64,000 nucleotides of DNA from positions 213,326-277,325 of the forward strand of contig JAQSYI010000034.1 of NCBI GenBank assembly GCA_029256185.1. The letters are read 5' to 3'. The notes below the pieces were generated by a model. The model had not been told where the DNA came from and made no database searches. It worked only from the letters and a program-made list of their open reading frames with translations. Shown in pieces: positions 1-8,262 of this stretch. This DNA comes from Paenibacillaceae bacterium (GTDB lineage Bacteria > Bacillota > Bacilli > Paenibacillales > NBRC-103111). The position numbers and the translations under genes are program-made. Position 1 is the first letter of the stretch; every line of letters starts with the position of its first letter.

Positions 1-1
1 C

Positions 2-3000
2 GTTGGACAGCAGGCAGACCTCCGGCGTAGGCGTATGCGGCGTCCTGAACTCCCGCACAGACGCCGTTTCCTGCAGGGACTTCTCCCCGCGCGGAGCAGA
101 GCGGTGCATGGCGGGATGCCTGATCCACTTGGGCCGCTTGGGAATCCGCTCCTGGAGCAGCAGCTCCGCAGCCTGCACCTCCTTGTTGCGGTGGAAACGG
201 TCATACATGGTTTGGGGGAGCAGCAGGTTGGCCAAGGTCAGCATGCTCATCCCCTGATGGTGGGCCATGAAGCTCTTGATCACCATGGCCTTGCGCCCTT
301 CCGGCATCCGTCTCGGCGTGCAATCGACGGCCTCGTAATAACCGTAAGGCCCCCGCGCCCCCAGCTTCTCCATCTCTCCCAACGACTGGAGCGCCTCTTT
401 ACCGGCGAACGGCAACGCCATGACCGTGGCGTAAGGAGCAAGAACCAGATCCTGCTCCAGTCCTCTTTTGAAGCCCAGTCCCGGTACTCCGAACGCCCTG
501 TACTGATAGTTCATCTGGTGGTCGAAAGCGTAGTAGCCGGACTCGGAAATACCAAAGGGTACGCCCCGCTTGCGGGCATAGTCGATCTGACGCCGCACCA
601 CCGCCTGGTACGTGCTGTCCCATAGCGTATTGCGGTAGGTCCGCAGCAGCAGCCAGGGCATGAGATATTCGAACATGGTGCCGGACCAGGACAACAGCAC
701 AGGTCTGCCGTCCACCTTCGTCAGCGTCCGGCCCAAGGCGTTCCAGTGGGAAACCGATATCTGCCCCAGGGCAATCGCTACAAAGCTGGCTTGACGGGCC
801 TCCGAGGCCATCAGGTCATACAGCACATTGTCCAAGGCCCTCTGCTTCACATGATAGCCAAGGGAGAACAAATTCGTCTTGGGATCGTACAAGGCCCTGA
901 AGTTGGTTGCACGGATCAGCGCATCGATCCGGTCCGCCAGCCTGCTGCCCCGGGAGAGGAAGGCAGCCGTACCGGAAGGAGACAATTCCTCGGCAAAGGC
1001 CACCTCAAACTCCTGCCGGGACCATCGGTCCTTCCGTCCCCGGGAATAACGCCCCGTATCGTCCAAGCCGGAATCAATCCGTTCCAGCAGCCCTTCCCTG
1101 GCTGTCATCAAACAGGCCACGAAATTGCCCGAGTCCACCGTGGATACATATACGGGATTAAGAGGAGCAAGGGTGACCGTATCATACCAGTTGTACAGAT
1201 GGCCCTCCCATTTCTCCATTCGCTCAATGGTGCCCACCGTCCTCTCCAGCCGTTCCACCAGAGCGGGAGTGTCAATGAAGCCAAAATCTCTGGCGGCAAA
1301 CAAGCAGGTGAGATACAGCCCGATATTGGTAGGCGAGGTGCGGTGGGCGATCCCTCTGTCCGGTTCAAACTGGACATTGTCGGGAGGCAGATCATGATCC
1401 TTCCCCGTTACATAATCCTCATAGAAGGACCATATCTCACGCGCCAGCTTATGCAATTCCCGGGCTTCTTCCGGGGCAAATTCCTGCCGGGAGTGGACGG
1501 GAGCCTGATCCAGCCAGCGGATGACAGCCGGCGCAACGCTCCACAGAATAACCATAGCCCCGCCCATAATCCGGACAGCAGTACCGCCGCCTGCGACTAA
1601 GCCCGCAGCCATCAGCACGATCAGGAGATAGCCTCCTGTCATGCCCGACAAGGCAGGCACGCCTTTCCTGCCGCTGAGCCGGTCCACCTCGGACTGGTTC
1701 ACCCATTCCAGCAGGCGGCGCCTGGAGATTCCCAGCCGGTAGAGCGTCCGGATTGCCGCGTCCATCAGCATCATACTCTGGAAGGGCAGAGTCATCAGCC
1801 CGATAAGTACCTGAACAAAGGTATTGACCAGACTGCCCGGACGGACCAGCAGCGTATAGACGGTCAGCAGCTGGCGCACCACCGGCAGGAATAAGGTCAG
1901 CAGCACCACTGTGTACCAGCGGACAGCCGAGCCGGGCAGCAAGGGCGCTGCCAAGAGCAGAGTCGCCATCAGCACGGGTTGAAGAAGACTGCGGCGCAGA
2001 TTGTCCACAATCTGCCAGCGGGTGACAAGGGACAGGTCAGTCGGCACCAGTTCTTCTTGTCCATTGCGGGATTGGCGCTTCAGCCACGGCAAAAGCTGCC
2101 AGTCCCCCCGGGTCCAGCGGTGCAGACGCTTCTGGTGGGACAAGAAGGTGGCGGGGGAATCATCGATGAGCTCAATATCAGCGAGAAAACCCGCCCGCAG
2201 GAACCCGCCCTCCAGCAAGTCATGGCTCAAGACCCGGTTCTCGGGGAACCGGTTGCCCAGCACCGAATCGAAGGCCTCCACCTGGAAGATGCCCTTGCCG
2301 GTAAAAATCCCCTGCTCCATCGCATCCTGATACGGATCGGATACGGCGAATGCATAAGGATCAAGTCCCGGCTCGGCCGCCCAGATGGACGACAGCCTGG
2401 ATTGCTGTGTGCTTTCATAGGTCATGCCGATTCTGGGCTGAAGCACCCCGTAGCCCTCCACCACCCGGGTGCCGGTTTCATTCAGCCGGGGACGGTTGTA
2501 CGGGAGATGGATGGCCCCGATCATACGGTGCCCGCTCTCCAGGGGAAGCTGGGTATCCGCATCCAGCGTGATCACATACCGGATTCCCTGCAGCACGGTG
2601 GAATCACCCAGAACCGTGCTGTAGCTGGTCTCCGCATTCCCCTTAAGCAGCCTGACAAACTCCACCAGCTTGCCCCGCTTCCGTTCCCAGCCCATCCAGG
2701 TCCGCTCAACGGGATTCCACATTCTGCGGCGGTGAAGCAGATGGAAGGTGCTGTCCGGGTAGGTCCGGTTCAGCCGCTCAATCTCCGCCTTCGCCGCCTC
2801 CAGTACGGTGTCGTCTCCCGGCTGATGCTCCGCCTCCCCGTCCCGGAAGTCGCTCAGAATGGCAAAATGAATATTCGGATCCCGGTTGGCCAAATAATGC
2901 AGCTCCAGCCGGTGAGTGATGTGCGTCACTTCTTCCACGCGGGACCAGATCACCGGGATGGCCACCATGGTGGAGGCACTCTCCGGAATCCCCTTGGAAA

Positions 3001-4369
3001 AATCATACCGCAGCAGCCGCGTCGGCCGCTTGATGCGCTCGATCAGCCAATGCAGCGCCGTCACTCCGAATTCGCTCGCAGGAAGGGCGAGCAGCACAAC
3101 AACAAGCATCCAGCTCAGCCATGTTCCGGGACCGGACAGGCCGATCCAGAGCGCGGAGGCGGCGAGAGCCGCGGAAAAACCGAGGGCCAGCGACTGGATG
3201 TACAGGCCGGCCGCCCGCTTCTTGATTCCTGCCTCAGGCAAGGCACCCGTCTTGCCGCACAGCTTCAACGCCTGCTGCAGCTTCCGGAGTCCGCGGGCAT
3301 CCAGCAGGTAATAGGCGGTATATCCGCCGCGGGAGGGCAGCGGCAACTCGCCGCCATTCTCCTGCTCATAGTGGGCATTGGCCAGACTGACGGCCTGGGT
3401 GGCCACCAGATTCTCCGGCACCTTCATCCGCTGAGCCAGCTTCTGCACCCGGTGGCGCAGCGTATGGCGGCTGGCGCTGTCGAGTCTGGGATAATCCCCG
3501 GCCTGCTCGCCTCTGAGCGTCTGCTCCACCACACAGATCTCCTCAAACAGACCGCTCCACACCAGACGGGACAGCTTGCGGAGACTGGCAATCACATTGC
3601 CGGTGCTGACCTGGTATTCCGCTTGAAGCTGATATTCATAAGAAAGAATGGCGTCCAAGCTCTCCGGCTCATTTTCCAGCTTGCAGACAAGCCATTCCCC
3701 GATATGGGCCGAGTCCTCGGCATGCTCTCTCAGATGCTTGACCAGTTGGACCACAAGAGCGCCGGATAACGGAAGCTCGATTTGCTCCGCTTCCAGTGCC
3801 TGCTTCAGCCGTTCCGGTGTAAGGTCTGACGGCAGGATGCCCGACAGCATCCGTTCCACGAGCCCGCTGATGGCCCGGCGCTCCTTGACAGGCTTCATGA
3901 TCACGGCCAGGCGCCGGACCAGCTCCAGCTTCATGTACAGAGGAATAGACCAGGCTTCAGCAATGGTAAGAACAGATATTTCCTGGTAAGAGGCCAAATA
4001 GGCGGCGAAGGTTTCTTCATCGAAAAGCCCGTCTGTCTGCTCCAGATACGATTCGCAAATGGATGACACCCGAAACCGTTTGCCCTTGCCCACTACAGGG
4101 AGAGACTTCACGTTGATAAGCGTGATCTCCTCGCGAATTCCGGCCGCCTCGGATTCGATAAATTCCGAGTGGTCCAGCAGCCACTCCTCCGCAGGCTGTA
4201 CGCTGGCGTTGTCTTGTTCATGCAGCTCCTTGACAAAGGACCGCAGTTGCCAAACATCTTCCTCCAGCTGCTTCTGCAATAATATCGGCGAGGTGCGGCT
4301 TACATGCGGGTCGTGCTCCAGCGCAAGCTTATGCGCATTTTCACTACGCTTATCCTCATTCCAGCCCAT
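2..4369 (-). CDS. Cyclic beta-1,2-glucan synthase-like giant protein (NdvB/ChvB family), 3' end outside the window
   Basis: About 1456 residues are visible from the ATG at 4369 (GGAGG seven bases upstream) and the frame stays open to the window edge, so the C-terminal part is missing; family members commonly run to about 2800 residues. After a helical N-terminal region there are membrane segments flanking a GT84-type glycosyltransferase domain, with DADTQ near residue 600 (sugar-nucleotide/metal site) and Q-x4-RW inside QKRLHRWTRGDW near residue 750. A second membrane block follows, then the glycoamylase-like region with YNWYDT and HHQGMSML motifs. In the family the enzyme polymerises glucose from UDP-glucose at the membrane, and GH94-type domains near the C-terminus trim the chain. 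The full product and whether it cyclises cannot be judged from the visible part. Confidence 0.88.
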   Translation of the reverse strand, partial: MGWNEDKRSENAHKLALEHDPHVSRTSPILLQKQLEEDVWQLRSFVKELHEQDNASVQPAEEWLLDHSEFIESEAAGIREEITLINVKSLPVVGKGKRFRVSSICESYLEQTDGLFDEETFAAYLASYQEISVLTIAEAWSIPLYMKLELVRRLAVIMKPVKERRAISGLVERMLSGILPSDLTPERLKQALEAEQIELPLSGALVVQLVKHLREHAEDSAHIGEWLVCKLENEPESLDAILSYEYQLQAEYQVSTGNVIASLRKLSRLVWSGLFEEICVVEQTLRGEQAGDYPRLDSASRHTLRHRVQKLAQRMKVPENLVATQAVSLANAHYEQENGGELPLPSRGGYTAYYLLDARGLRKLQQALKLCGKTGALPEAGIKKRAAGLYIQSLALGFSAALAASALWIGLSGPGTWLSWMLVVVLLALPASEFGVTALHWLIERIKRPTRLLRYDFSKGIPESASTMVAIPVIWSRVEEVTHITHRLELHYLANRDPNIHFAILSDFRDGEAEHQPGDDTVLEAAKAEIERLNRTYPDSTFHLLHRRRMWNPVERTWMGWERKRGKLVEFVRLLKGNAETSYSTVLGDSTVLQGIRYVITLDADTQLPLESGHRMIGAIHLPYNRPRLNETGTRVVEGYGVLQPRIGMTYESTQQSRLSSIWAAEPGLDPYAFAVSDPYQDAMEQGIFTGKGIFQVEAFDSVLGNRFPENRVLSHDLLEGGFLRAGFLADIELIDDSPATFLSHQKRLHRWTRGDWQLLPWLKRQSRNGQEELVPTDLSLVTRWQIVDNLRRSLLQPVLMATLLLAAPLLPGSAVRWYTVVLLTLFLPVVRQLLTVYTLLVRPGSLVNTFVQVLIGLMTLPFQSMMLMDAAIRTLYRLGISRRRLLEWVNQSEVDRLSGRKGVPALSGMTGGYLLIVLMAAGLVAGGGTAVRIMGGAMVILWSVAPAVIRWLDQAPVHSRQEFAPEEARELHKLAREIWSFYEDYVTGKDHDLPPDNVQFEPDRGIAHRTSPTNIGLYLTCLFAARDFGFIDTPALVERLERTVGTIERMEKWEGHLYNWYDTVTLAPLNPVYVSTVDSGNFVACLMTAREGLLERIDSGLDDTGRYSRGRKDRWSRQEFEVAFAEELSPSGTAAFLSRGSRLADRIDALIRATNFRALYDPKTNLFSLGYHVKQRALDNVLYDLMASEARQASFVAIALGQISVSHWNALGRTLTKVDGRPVLLSWSGTMFEYLMPWLLLRTYRNTLWDSTYQAVVRRQIDYARKRGVPFGISESGYYAFDHQMNYQYRAFGVPGLGFKRGLEQDLVLAPYATVMALPFAGKEALQSLGEMEKLGARGPYGYYEAVDCTPRRMPEGRKAMVIKSFMAHHQGMSMLTLANLLLPQTMYDRFHRNKEVQAAELLLQERIPKRPKWIRHPAMHRSAPRGEKSLQETASVREFRTPHTPTPEVCLLSN

Positions 4370-4457
4370 AGATTATCCTCCAACAACAAGAATGGCACAA
4401 AGTCACTTCATTACCATTCCACGTTATGGGGATTTTTATGTAAAACAGGATGATCCG

Positions 4458-4486
4458 TTGACAAGTGGAAACCACTGCAGTATGAT
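4458..4486 (+). promoter_or_regulatory. Sigma-A-type promoter of the ArsR-MFS pair
   Basis: TTGACA (4458-4463), 17-base spacer, TATGAT (4481-4486). It is a near-consensus promoter about 60 bases upstream of the regulator start at 4546. Confidence 0.8.
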
Positions 4487-4497
4487 ATTATCTAAAA

Positions 4498-4523
4498 TAC
4501 AGTTCGATCTGTAATCCAGATCG
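4498..4523. promoter_or_regulatory. Probable operator: overlapping inverted repeats just downstream of the promoter
   Basis: Two overlapping palindromes sit where transcription should start: TACAG-N6-CTGTA (4498-4513) and CGATCT-N7-AGATCG (4505-4523). An autorepressing ArsR-type protein bound here would block the promoter at 4458-4486. The site is seen in sequence; which palindrome is used, and by which protein, is inference. Confidence 0.5.
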
Positions 4524-4545
4524 TATGGGCAGGAGGAATAGATTT

Positions 4546-5058
4546 ATGCCGTCGGATAAGCGTTATACGCCATACCCCGTAACCGCCGAGCAGGCGAAGC
4601 TTCTGGAGAGCGCGCTGCGGATCAAGATTTTGCACGCCCTGTCCGGGGAGCCCCGCACCTCCAAGCAGGTTGCCGATTATCTGGAGAGCACTCCCGGCAA
4701 TATCCACTATCATATTCAGAAGCTGTATGCCGGAGGGCTGCTGGAATTGGCCCACACCCAGACAGCAGGGGGAGTGGTGGAGAAATATTACCGGTCCGTC
4801 TCTACAGTCTTCCAATCCACAGAGTTCTGGGAGTTTGACTTTCTCGCCGACGGCCCCCGCCGCAGGCTGGGCACCCGTCTGTCCCTGTCCGAGCAGGATT
4901 TCGCAGAATTCAGCGAACAATTGGACCGGCTGCTGGAGCAATGGGAGAGCCGGTCCACCCGCGGCGAAGAATATGGCGTCAGCATTACAGTAGGCCGGGT
5001 TGGTCCCGGTGTTGCCGGTGATAAGAACGGAAAGGAAGGGTCCTCCGATGCAAACTGA
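4546..5058 (+). CDS. ArsR-type winged-helix transcriptional regulator
   Basis: 170 residues. The ATG at 4546 was chosen over an in-frame ATG at 4525 because AGGAGG lies at 4531-4536, nine bases upstream. A winged helix-turn-helix covers about residues 18-80 (hydrophobic helix with RIKILHALSGEPRTSKQVADYL, then a recognition-helix region with GNIHYHIQKLYAGGLL). The C-terminal half is helical and has no obvious metal-binding cysteine cluster, so the inducer is probably not a metal. It overlaps the downstream MFS gene by 11 bases, which makes it the likely local repressor of that exporter, acting at the palindromes at 4498-4523. Confidence 0.82.
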   Translation: MPSDKRYTPYPVTAEQAKLLESALRIKILHALSGEPRTSKQVADYLESTPGNIHYHIQKLYAGGLLELAHTQTAGGVVEKYYRSVSTVFQSTEFWEFDFLADGPRRRLGTRLSLSEQDFAEFSEQLDRLLEQWESRSTRGEEYGVSITVGRVGPGVAGDKNGKEGSSDAN

Positions 5059-6304
5059 GGCGGCTGTCAAGAATAAGTCCTTGCCTTTGGCCCGGCTGTA
5101 TGTCCCGTTCGCCGAATCGCTGCCCTTCCGGTATCTGTGGCTGGCCCAGCTTGTCTCCGTCCTGGGAAGCTCCGTCACCACGGTAATCCTGCCCATGGTG
5201 GTTTATTCCACTACGGGATCTGCTACAACTATGGGATTGACCATGGCGCTTTATATGCTGCCCAACGTGCTGATGCTGCCGGTATCCGGCTGGATTGTGG
5301 ACCGTTATGACCGGGTGCGCCTGATGGCCGTCTCGGACCTGGTCCGTTTTGTCATCATGGCCGTGCTTGCGGCGCTGGTCCTGAGCGGGCGTCTCACCAT
5401 TCCGCTGCTCTACGGTTTAGTAGTCGTTTACGGGCTGATGGATGGTCTGTTCCAGCCTGCGTACGCTGCTGTCCGCGCAGTAGTATTCACCCCGCCGATC
5501 CGCAATGCCGCCAATGCGCTCAGCCAGTTGGGCAATCAGATCGTCCGCTTGCTGGGTCCCTCCCTGGGAGGATTGATTGCCCTTACCTCAACCGGGGTAG
5601 GGTTCAGTCTGGATGCCCTGACTTATCTGGTCTCCTTCTTCTTCCTGCTGCTGCTGCGCAGGGCGGCGCCCCTGCGCAACAGCCGCTCCGGGACGCCTGT
5701 CCGCATCCGGGAGGACTTCCGGGAGGGCATTGATGTTCTGCGCAGCCACCCGTGGCTGTGGATCACCATCCTGGCCTTTTCCTTCATCAATATCTGCTAC
5801 AGCGGCCTTGTTGTCGTGCTGATTCCCTGGCTGTTCAAAATCCACCTGCAGCTCAACTCCTTCGCCTATGGGGCAGCCGTAACCTGCTCCGGCATCGGGG
5901 CAATCGCAGCCGCGCTGATCTTCGGCTCCCGCCCACGCTGGCGCAAACGGGGATTGCTGGCGTATGGCGGCGCCGGATTGAGCGGGCTCGCACTCCTGGC
6001 CATGTCCTTCGCCGATACGCCCATCCTGCTTGGAATGCTCATGGCGCTGGAGGGCTTCGGACTGATGGCATTCGGGCTGATCTGGGAGACATCGCTGCAG
6101 GAGCTGGTGCCGGAGGAAGCGTTCGGCCGGGTGGCCAGCCTGGATATGATGGGCAGCTTCATGCTGCTGCCTGCAGGCTATCTGCTGGTGGGCTGGCTCG
6201 CCGACCGGATCGGCGGATTGTCTACCATCGCGCTTTTCTCTTCACTTGGTCTTGCAGCGGTCATTCTTCTGCTGCTCGTGCCCTCCATCCGCCGCTTTGA
6301 CTAG
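5048..6304 (+). CDS. MFS transporter of the macrolide-efflux-like type
   Basis: 418 residues with twelve predicted membrane helices. The start MQTEAAVK (ATG 5048) has GGAAGGG just upstream; it overlaps the end of the regulator, so the two are translationally coupled. The conserved MFS loop between helices 2 and 3 is visible as GWIVDRYDRVRLMAVSD. The overall pattern (short cytoplasmic N-terminus, RYLWLAQLVSVLGSSVTTVILPMVVY) matches the MFS_3/MefA-like exporter group. Substrate unknown; the adjacent ArsR-type gene suggests an inducible drug or metabolite exporter. Confidence 0.85.
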   Translation: MQTEAAVKNKSLPLARLYVPFAESLPFRYLWLAQLVSVLGSSVTTVILPMVVYSTTGSATTMGLTMALYMLPNVLMLPVSGWIVDRYDRVRLMAVSDLVRFVIMAVLAALVLSGRLTIPLLYGLVVVYGLMDGLFQPAYAAVRAVVFTPPIRNAANALSQLGNQIVRLLGPSLGGLIALTSTGVGFSLDALTYLVSFFFLLLLRRAAPLRNSRSGTPVRIREDFREGIDVLRSHPWLWITILAFSFINICYSGLVVVLIPWLFKIHLQLNSFAYGAAVTCSGIGAIAAALIFGSRPRWRKRGLLAYGGAGLSGLALLAMSFADTPILLGMLMALEGFGLMAFGLIWETSLQELVPEEAFGRVASLDMMGSFMLLPAGYLLVGWLADRIGGLSTIALFSSLGLAAVILLLLVPSIRRFD

Positions 6305-6361
6305 AGCCTCGGCAGTAGGCTAACGGCCACAATGGCAGGAGCCTGTATAGGCTGCCGCCCC

Positions 6362-6982
6362 TTACAAATGTACGATACCCCGGTCCAAAGCGATGGCGAC
6401 TGCTTCGGACCGGGTATCGACACCCAGTTTATTGTAGATGTTAGTGAGATACGCTTTAACCGTCCGTTCCGAAATGCCCATATCCGAGGCAATCTCTTTA
6501 TTCCGTGATCCCCTTGCAATTGCTTGCAGAATATAACATTCCCTGTCGGTCAACACCGTTTCCGCTTTAGCCTGCGAGGTATTTTCCTGACTTTGTTTGA
6601 CTCGGAGGACTCTTTCCATGACAGCCGGCTGAAGAAGAGTTTCCCCCCGCAATACTGATTCTAGCGTACGGAACAAGGGCTCACTCCCTGCATCCTTCAG
6701 AAGATATCCCTTCGCCCCTAGCGCAAGGCCCCGGTTCATAATCACGACCGGAATATCCCACTGCCGGTCCTTCATCGCTTGTATCGCTTCCAGACCGCTC
6801 ATCCTGGGCATGTTAAGATCCATCAAGATGACATCGGGCTTGACGGATTCCAGCAGTTGTATAGCCGCGGCTCCGTCCTCCGCTTCTCCGACTACTTCAT
6901 AAGATTGGTTCGTTTCCAGAATAAGCTTCAAGCCTTCCCGGATATAGATATGGTCGTCAACAATCATCACTTTACGGCTCAT
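6362..6982 (-). CDS. NarL/LuxR-family response regulator (YdfI-like) with a shortened receiver domain
   Basis: 206 residues, start MSRKVMIVDD at 6982, overlapping the kinase gene by 11 bases. The receiver domain has the acidic pair D9-D10, phospho-acceptor D55 (VILMDLNMP) and the lysine of AKGYLLKDA. A LuxR-type HTH covers about residues 142-206 (LTDRECYILQAIARG, then NKEIASDMGISERTVKAYL). Oddity: after IPVVIM the chain passes straight to NRGLALGAKGYLL. Relatives normally have about nine more residues here, including the conserved Thr/Ser switch residue. The deletion is in frame and the rest is intact, so the protein may be expressed but signal abnormally. Confidence 0.88.
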   Translation of the reverse strand: MSRKVMIVDDHIYIREGLKLILETNQSYEVVGEAEDGAAAIQLLESVKPDVILMDLNMPRMSGLEAIQAMKDRQWDIPVVIMNRGLALGAKGYLLKDAGSEPLFRTLESVLRGETLLQPAVMERVLRVKQSQENTSQAKAETVLTDRECYILQAIARGSRNKEIASDMGISERTVKAYLTNIYNKLGVDTRSEAVAIALDRGIVHL

Positions 6983-8219
6983 CCGTTTCTCCTTTCTCAA
7001 GGGGGATATCGATCCGAACGACCGTACCATCCCCTCCGCTGCTGATCTTGAGAGTTCCGCCAATAATGCGTACCCGCTCTTCTATGCCGATTAAACCGTA
7101 ATGGCCGGCCTGCTTGCCGATTTCACCGGGATCAAAGCCTTTCCCGTCATCAAAGACCTCCAAGCGGACATTGGAATCCATCTCATCCATCCAGACCCAG
7201 ACATGATCCGCCTCCGCATGTTTGGCAACATTGGACAAGCATTCTTTAACGATTTGGAAGCAATGCTCCGTTAAAAGCTTGGATAACCGGATCTTCTCAT
7301 TCAGATCCAGATGAACCCGAATGAATGTGGTCTGTTCATACCGTTTGATCTCTTCTCTGACCGCCTGTCCAAAATCATAGTTCCCGTTAGAGACCGCCCG
7401 CAGATCATCAATGACCTGCCTCGCCTCCGCCAACGTTCTCTTGGCCTGTTCCATGGATAACCCTACGATATCTTGGGCTCTATTATAACGCTTCATGGAC
7501 AGATGGGCATTTACAGCATCGAGCTTCATGATAAGCCCGGCCAAGCCTTGGGCTAGCGTATCGTGCAGATCCCGCGCCATTCGCTGGCGTTCGTTCGCAA
7601 CGGTCAACTCCTCTACTTTCTCATGGGCGGCCTTCAGCTCCATAAGAAAGGTCTGGGTACGGTGTTGGACACGAACCAGGCGGAGAAACAAATTGGTCAA
7701 GAAGCCGATAACCACAGTCATGAGGATATACATGGGAAAAAGCAATTCCAAATGGTTATTCCCATATATGTAGGACAGAGTTATCCCATATAACGAGTAA
7801 TACATAAGTCCCCCTGTCACCATTCTTCGCATTGAGGACGAGAGTACCATGGTCTGGGCAAACAAAACGGGATTTAAGCCAATGAGCAAGACGGGACAGC
7901 CTATCGGTACAAGGAAGGCAGCGCCGTGAATGATCAAGGATTGTACGGCAAAATAGAGCCAGGACCGTTGTTTCGTCAGTGCCTCGAAGTGCCACAGCAA
8001 GGAGGTATGCAGGAGAATCAATCCTCCGAAAAACACCATTGGGATTGGTTCAAAAACGTAAATCCACTGCATGACAACTGTTCCGGCAGCCGTTAACAGG
8101 ATCCAAAAAACAAGCGGCCACCGGATTTGTTGTTTGGCCTCCGATAAGGTTGCTGCCCCCCTATTAATGGTTAACTGTTCATGCATACTGCCGGCCCCTT
8201 CCTCCCTGTCCATACTCAT
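6972..8219 (-). CDS. NarL-type sensor histidine kinase (YdfH-like)
   Basis: 415 residues from the ATG at 8219. Other in-frame ATGs are at 8213 and 8186, the last preceded by GGAGGAAGG at a long spacing, so the start is uncertain. About five or six membrane helices occupy residues 33-185, followed by a coiled linker and a HisKA_3 domain with the phosphorylated His in ARDLHDTLAQGL (near residue 217). The HATPase domain ends the protein (NVAKHAEADHVWV, then DDGKGFDPGE and HYGLIGIEERV). No extracellular sensor domain is visible, so the stimulus is probably sensed in the membrane. Gene order transporter-kinase-regulator matches the Bacillus subtilis YdfJ/YdfH/YdfI group. Confidence 0.88.
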   Translation of the reverse strand: MSMDREEGAGSMHEQLTINRGAATLSEAKQQIRWPLVFWILLTAAGTVVMQWIYVFEPIPMVFFGGLILLHTSLLWHFEALTKQRSWLYFAVQSLIIHGAAFLVPIGCPVLLIGLNPVLFAQTMVLSSSMRRMVTGGLMYYSLYGITLSYIYGNNHLELLFPMYILMTVVIGFLTNLFLRLVRVQHRTQTFLMELKAAHEKVEELTVANERQRMARDLHDTLAQGLAGLIMKLDAVNAHLSMKRYNRAQDIVGLSMEQAKRTLAEARQVIDDLRAVSNGNYDFGQAVREEIKRYEQTTFIRVHLDLNEKIRLSKLLTEHCFQIVKECLSNVAKHAEADHVWVWMDEMDSNVRLEVFDDGKGFDPGEIGKQAGHYGLIGIEERVRIIGGTLKISSGGDGTVVRIDIPLEKGETDEP

Positions 8220-8262
8220 AGTTGCAGCCGCTTTGCGGATAACAATATTTAGGTTGAAAATC

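Noticed and set aside
1979..3769. Long open frame on the plus strand (596 codons)
   Set aside because: It is antisense to the glucan-synthase-like gene, whose motifs are clear; the plus-strand translation is Gln/Pro/His-rich with no recognisable domain, a usual shadow in GC-rich DNA.
6305..6361. Bidirectional terminator between the MFS and response-regulator genes
   Set aside because: Only short AGCCT/AGGCT pairings and no T tracts are present.
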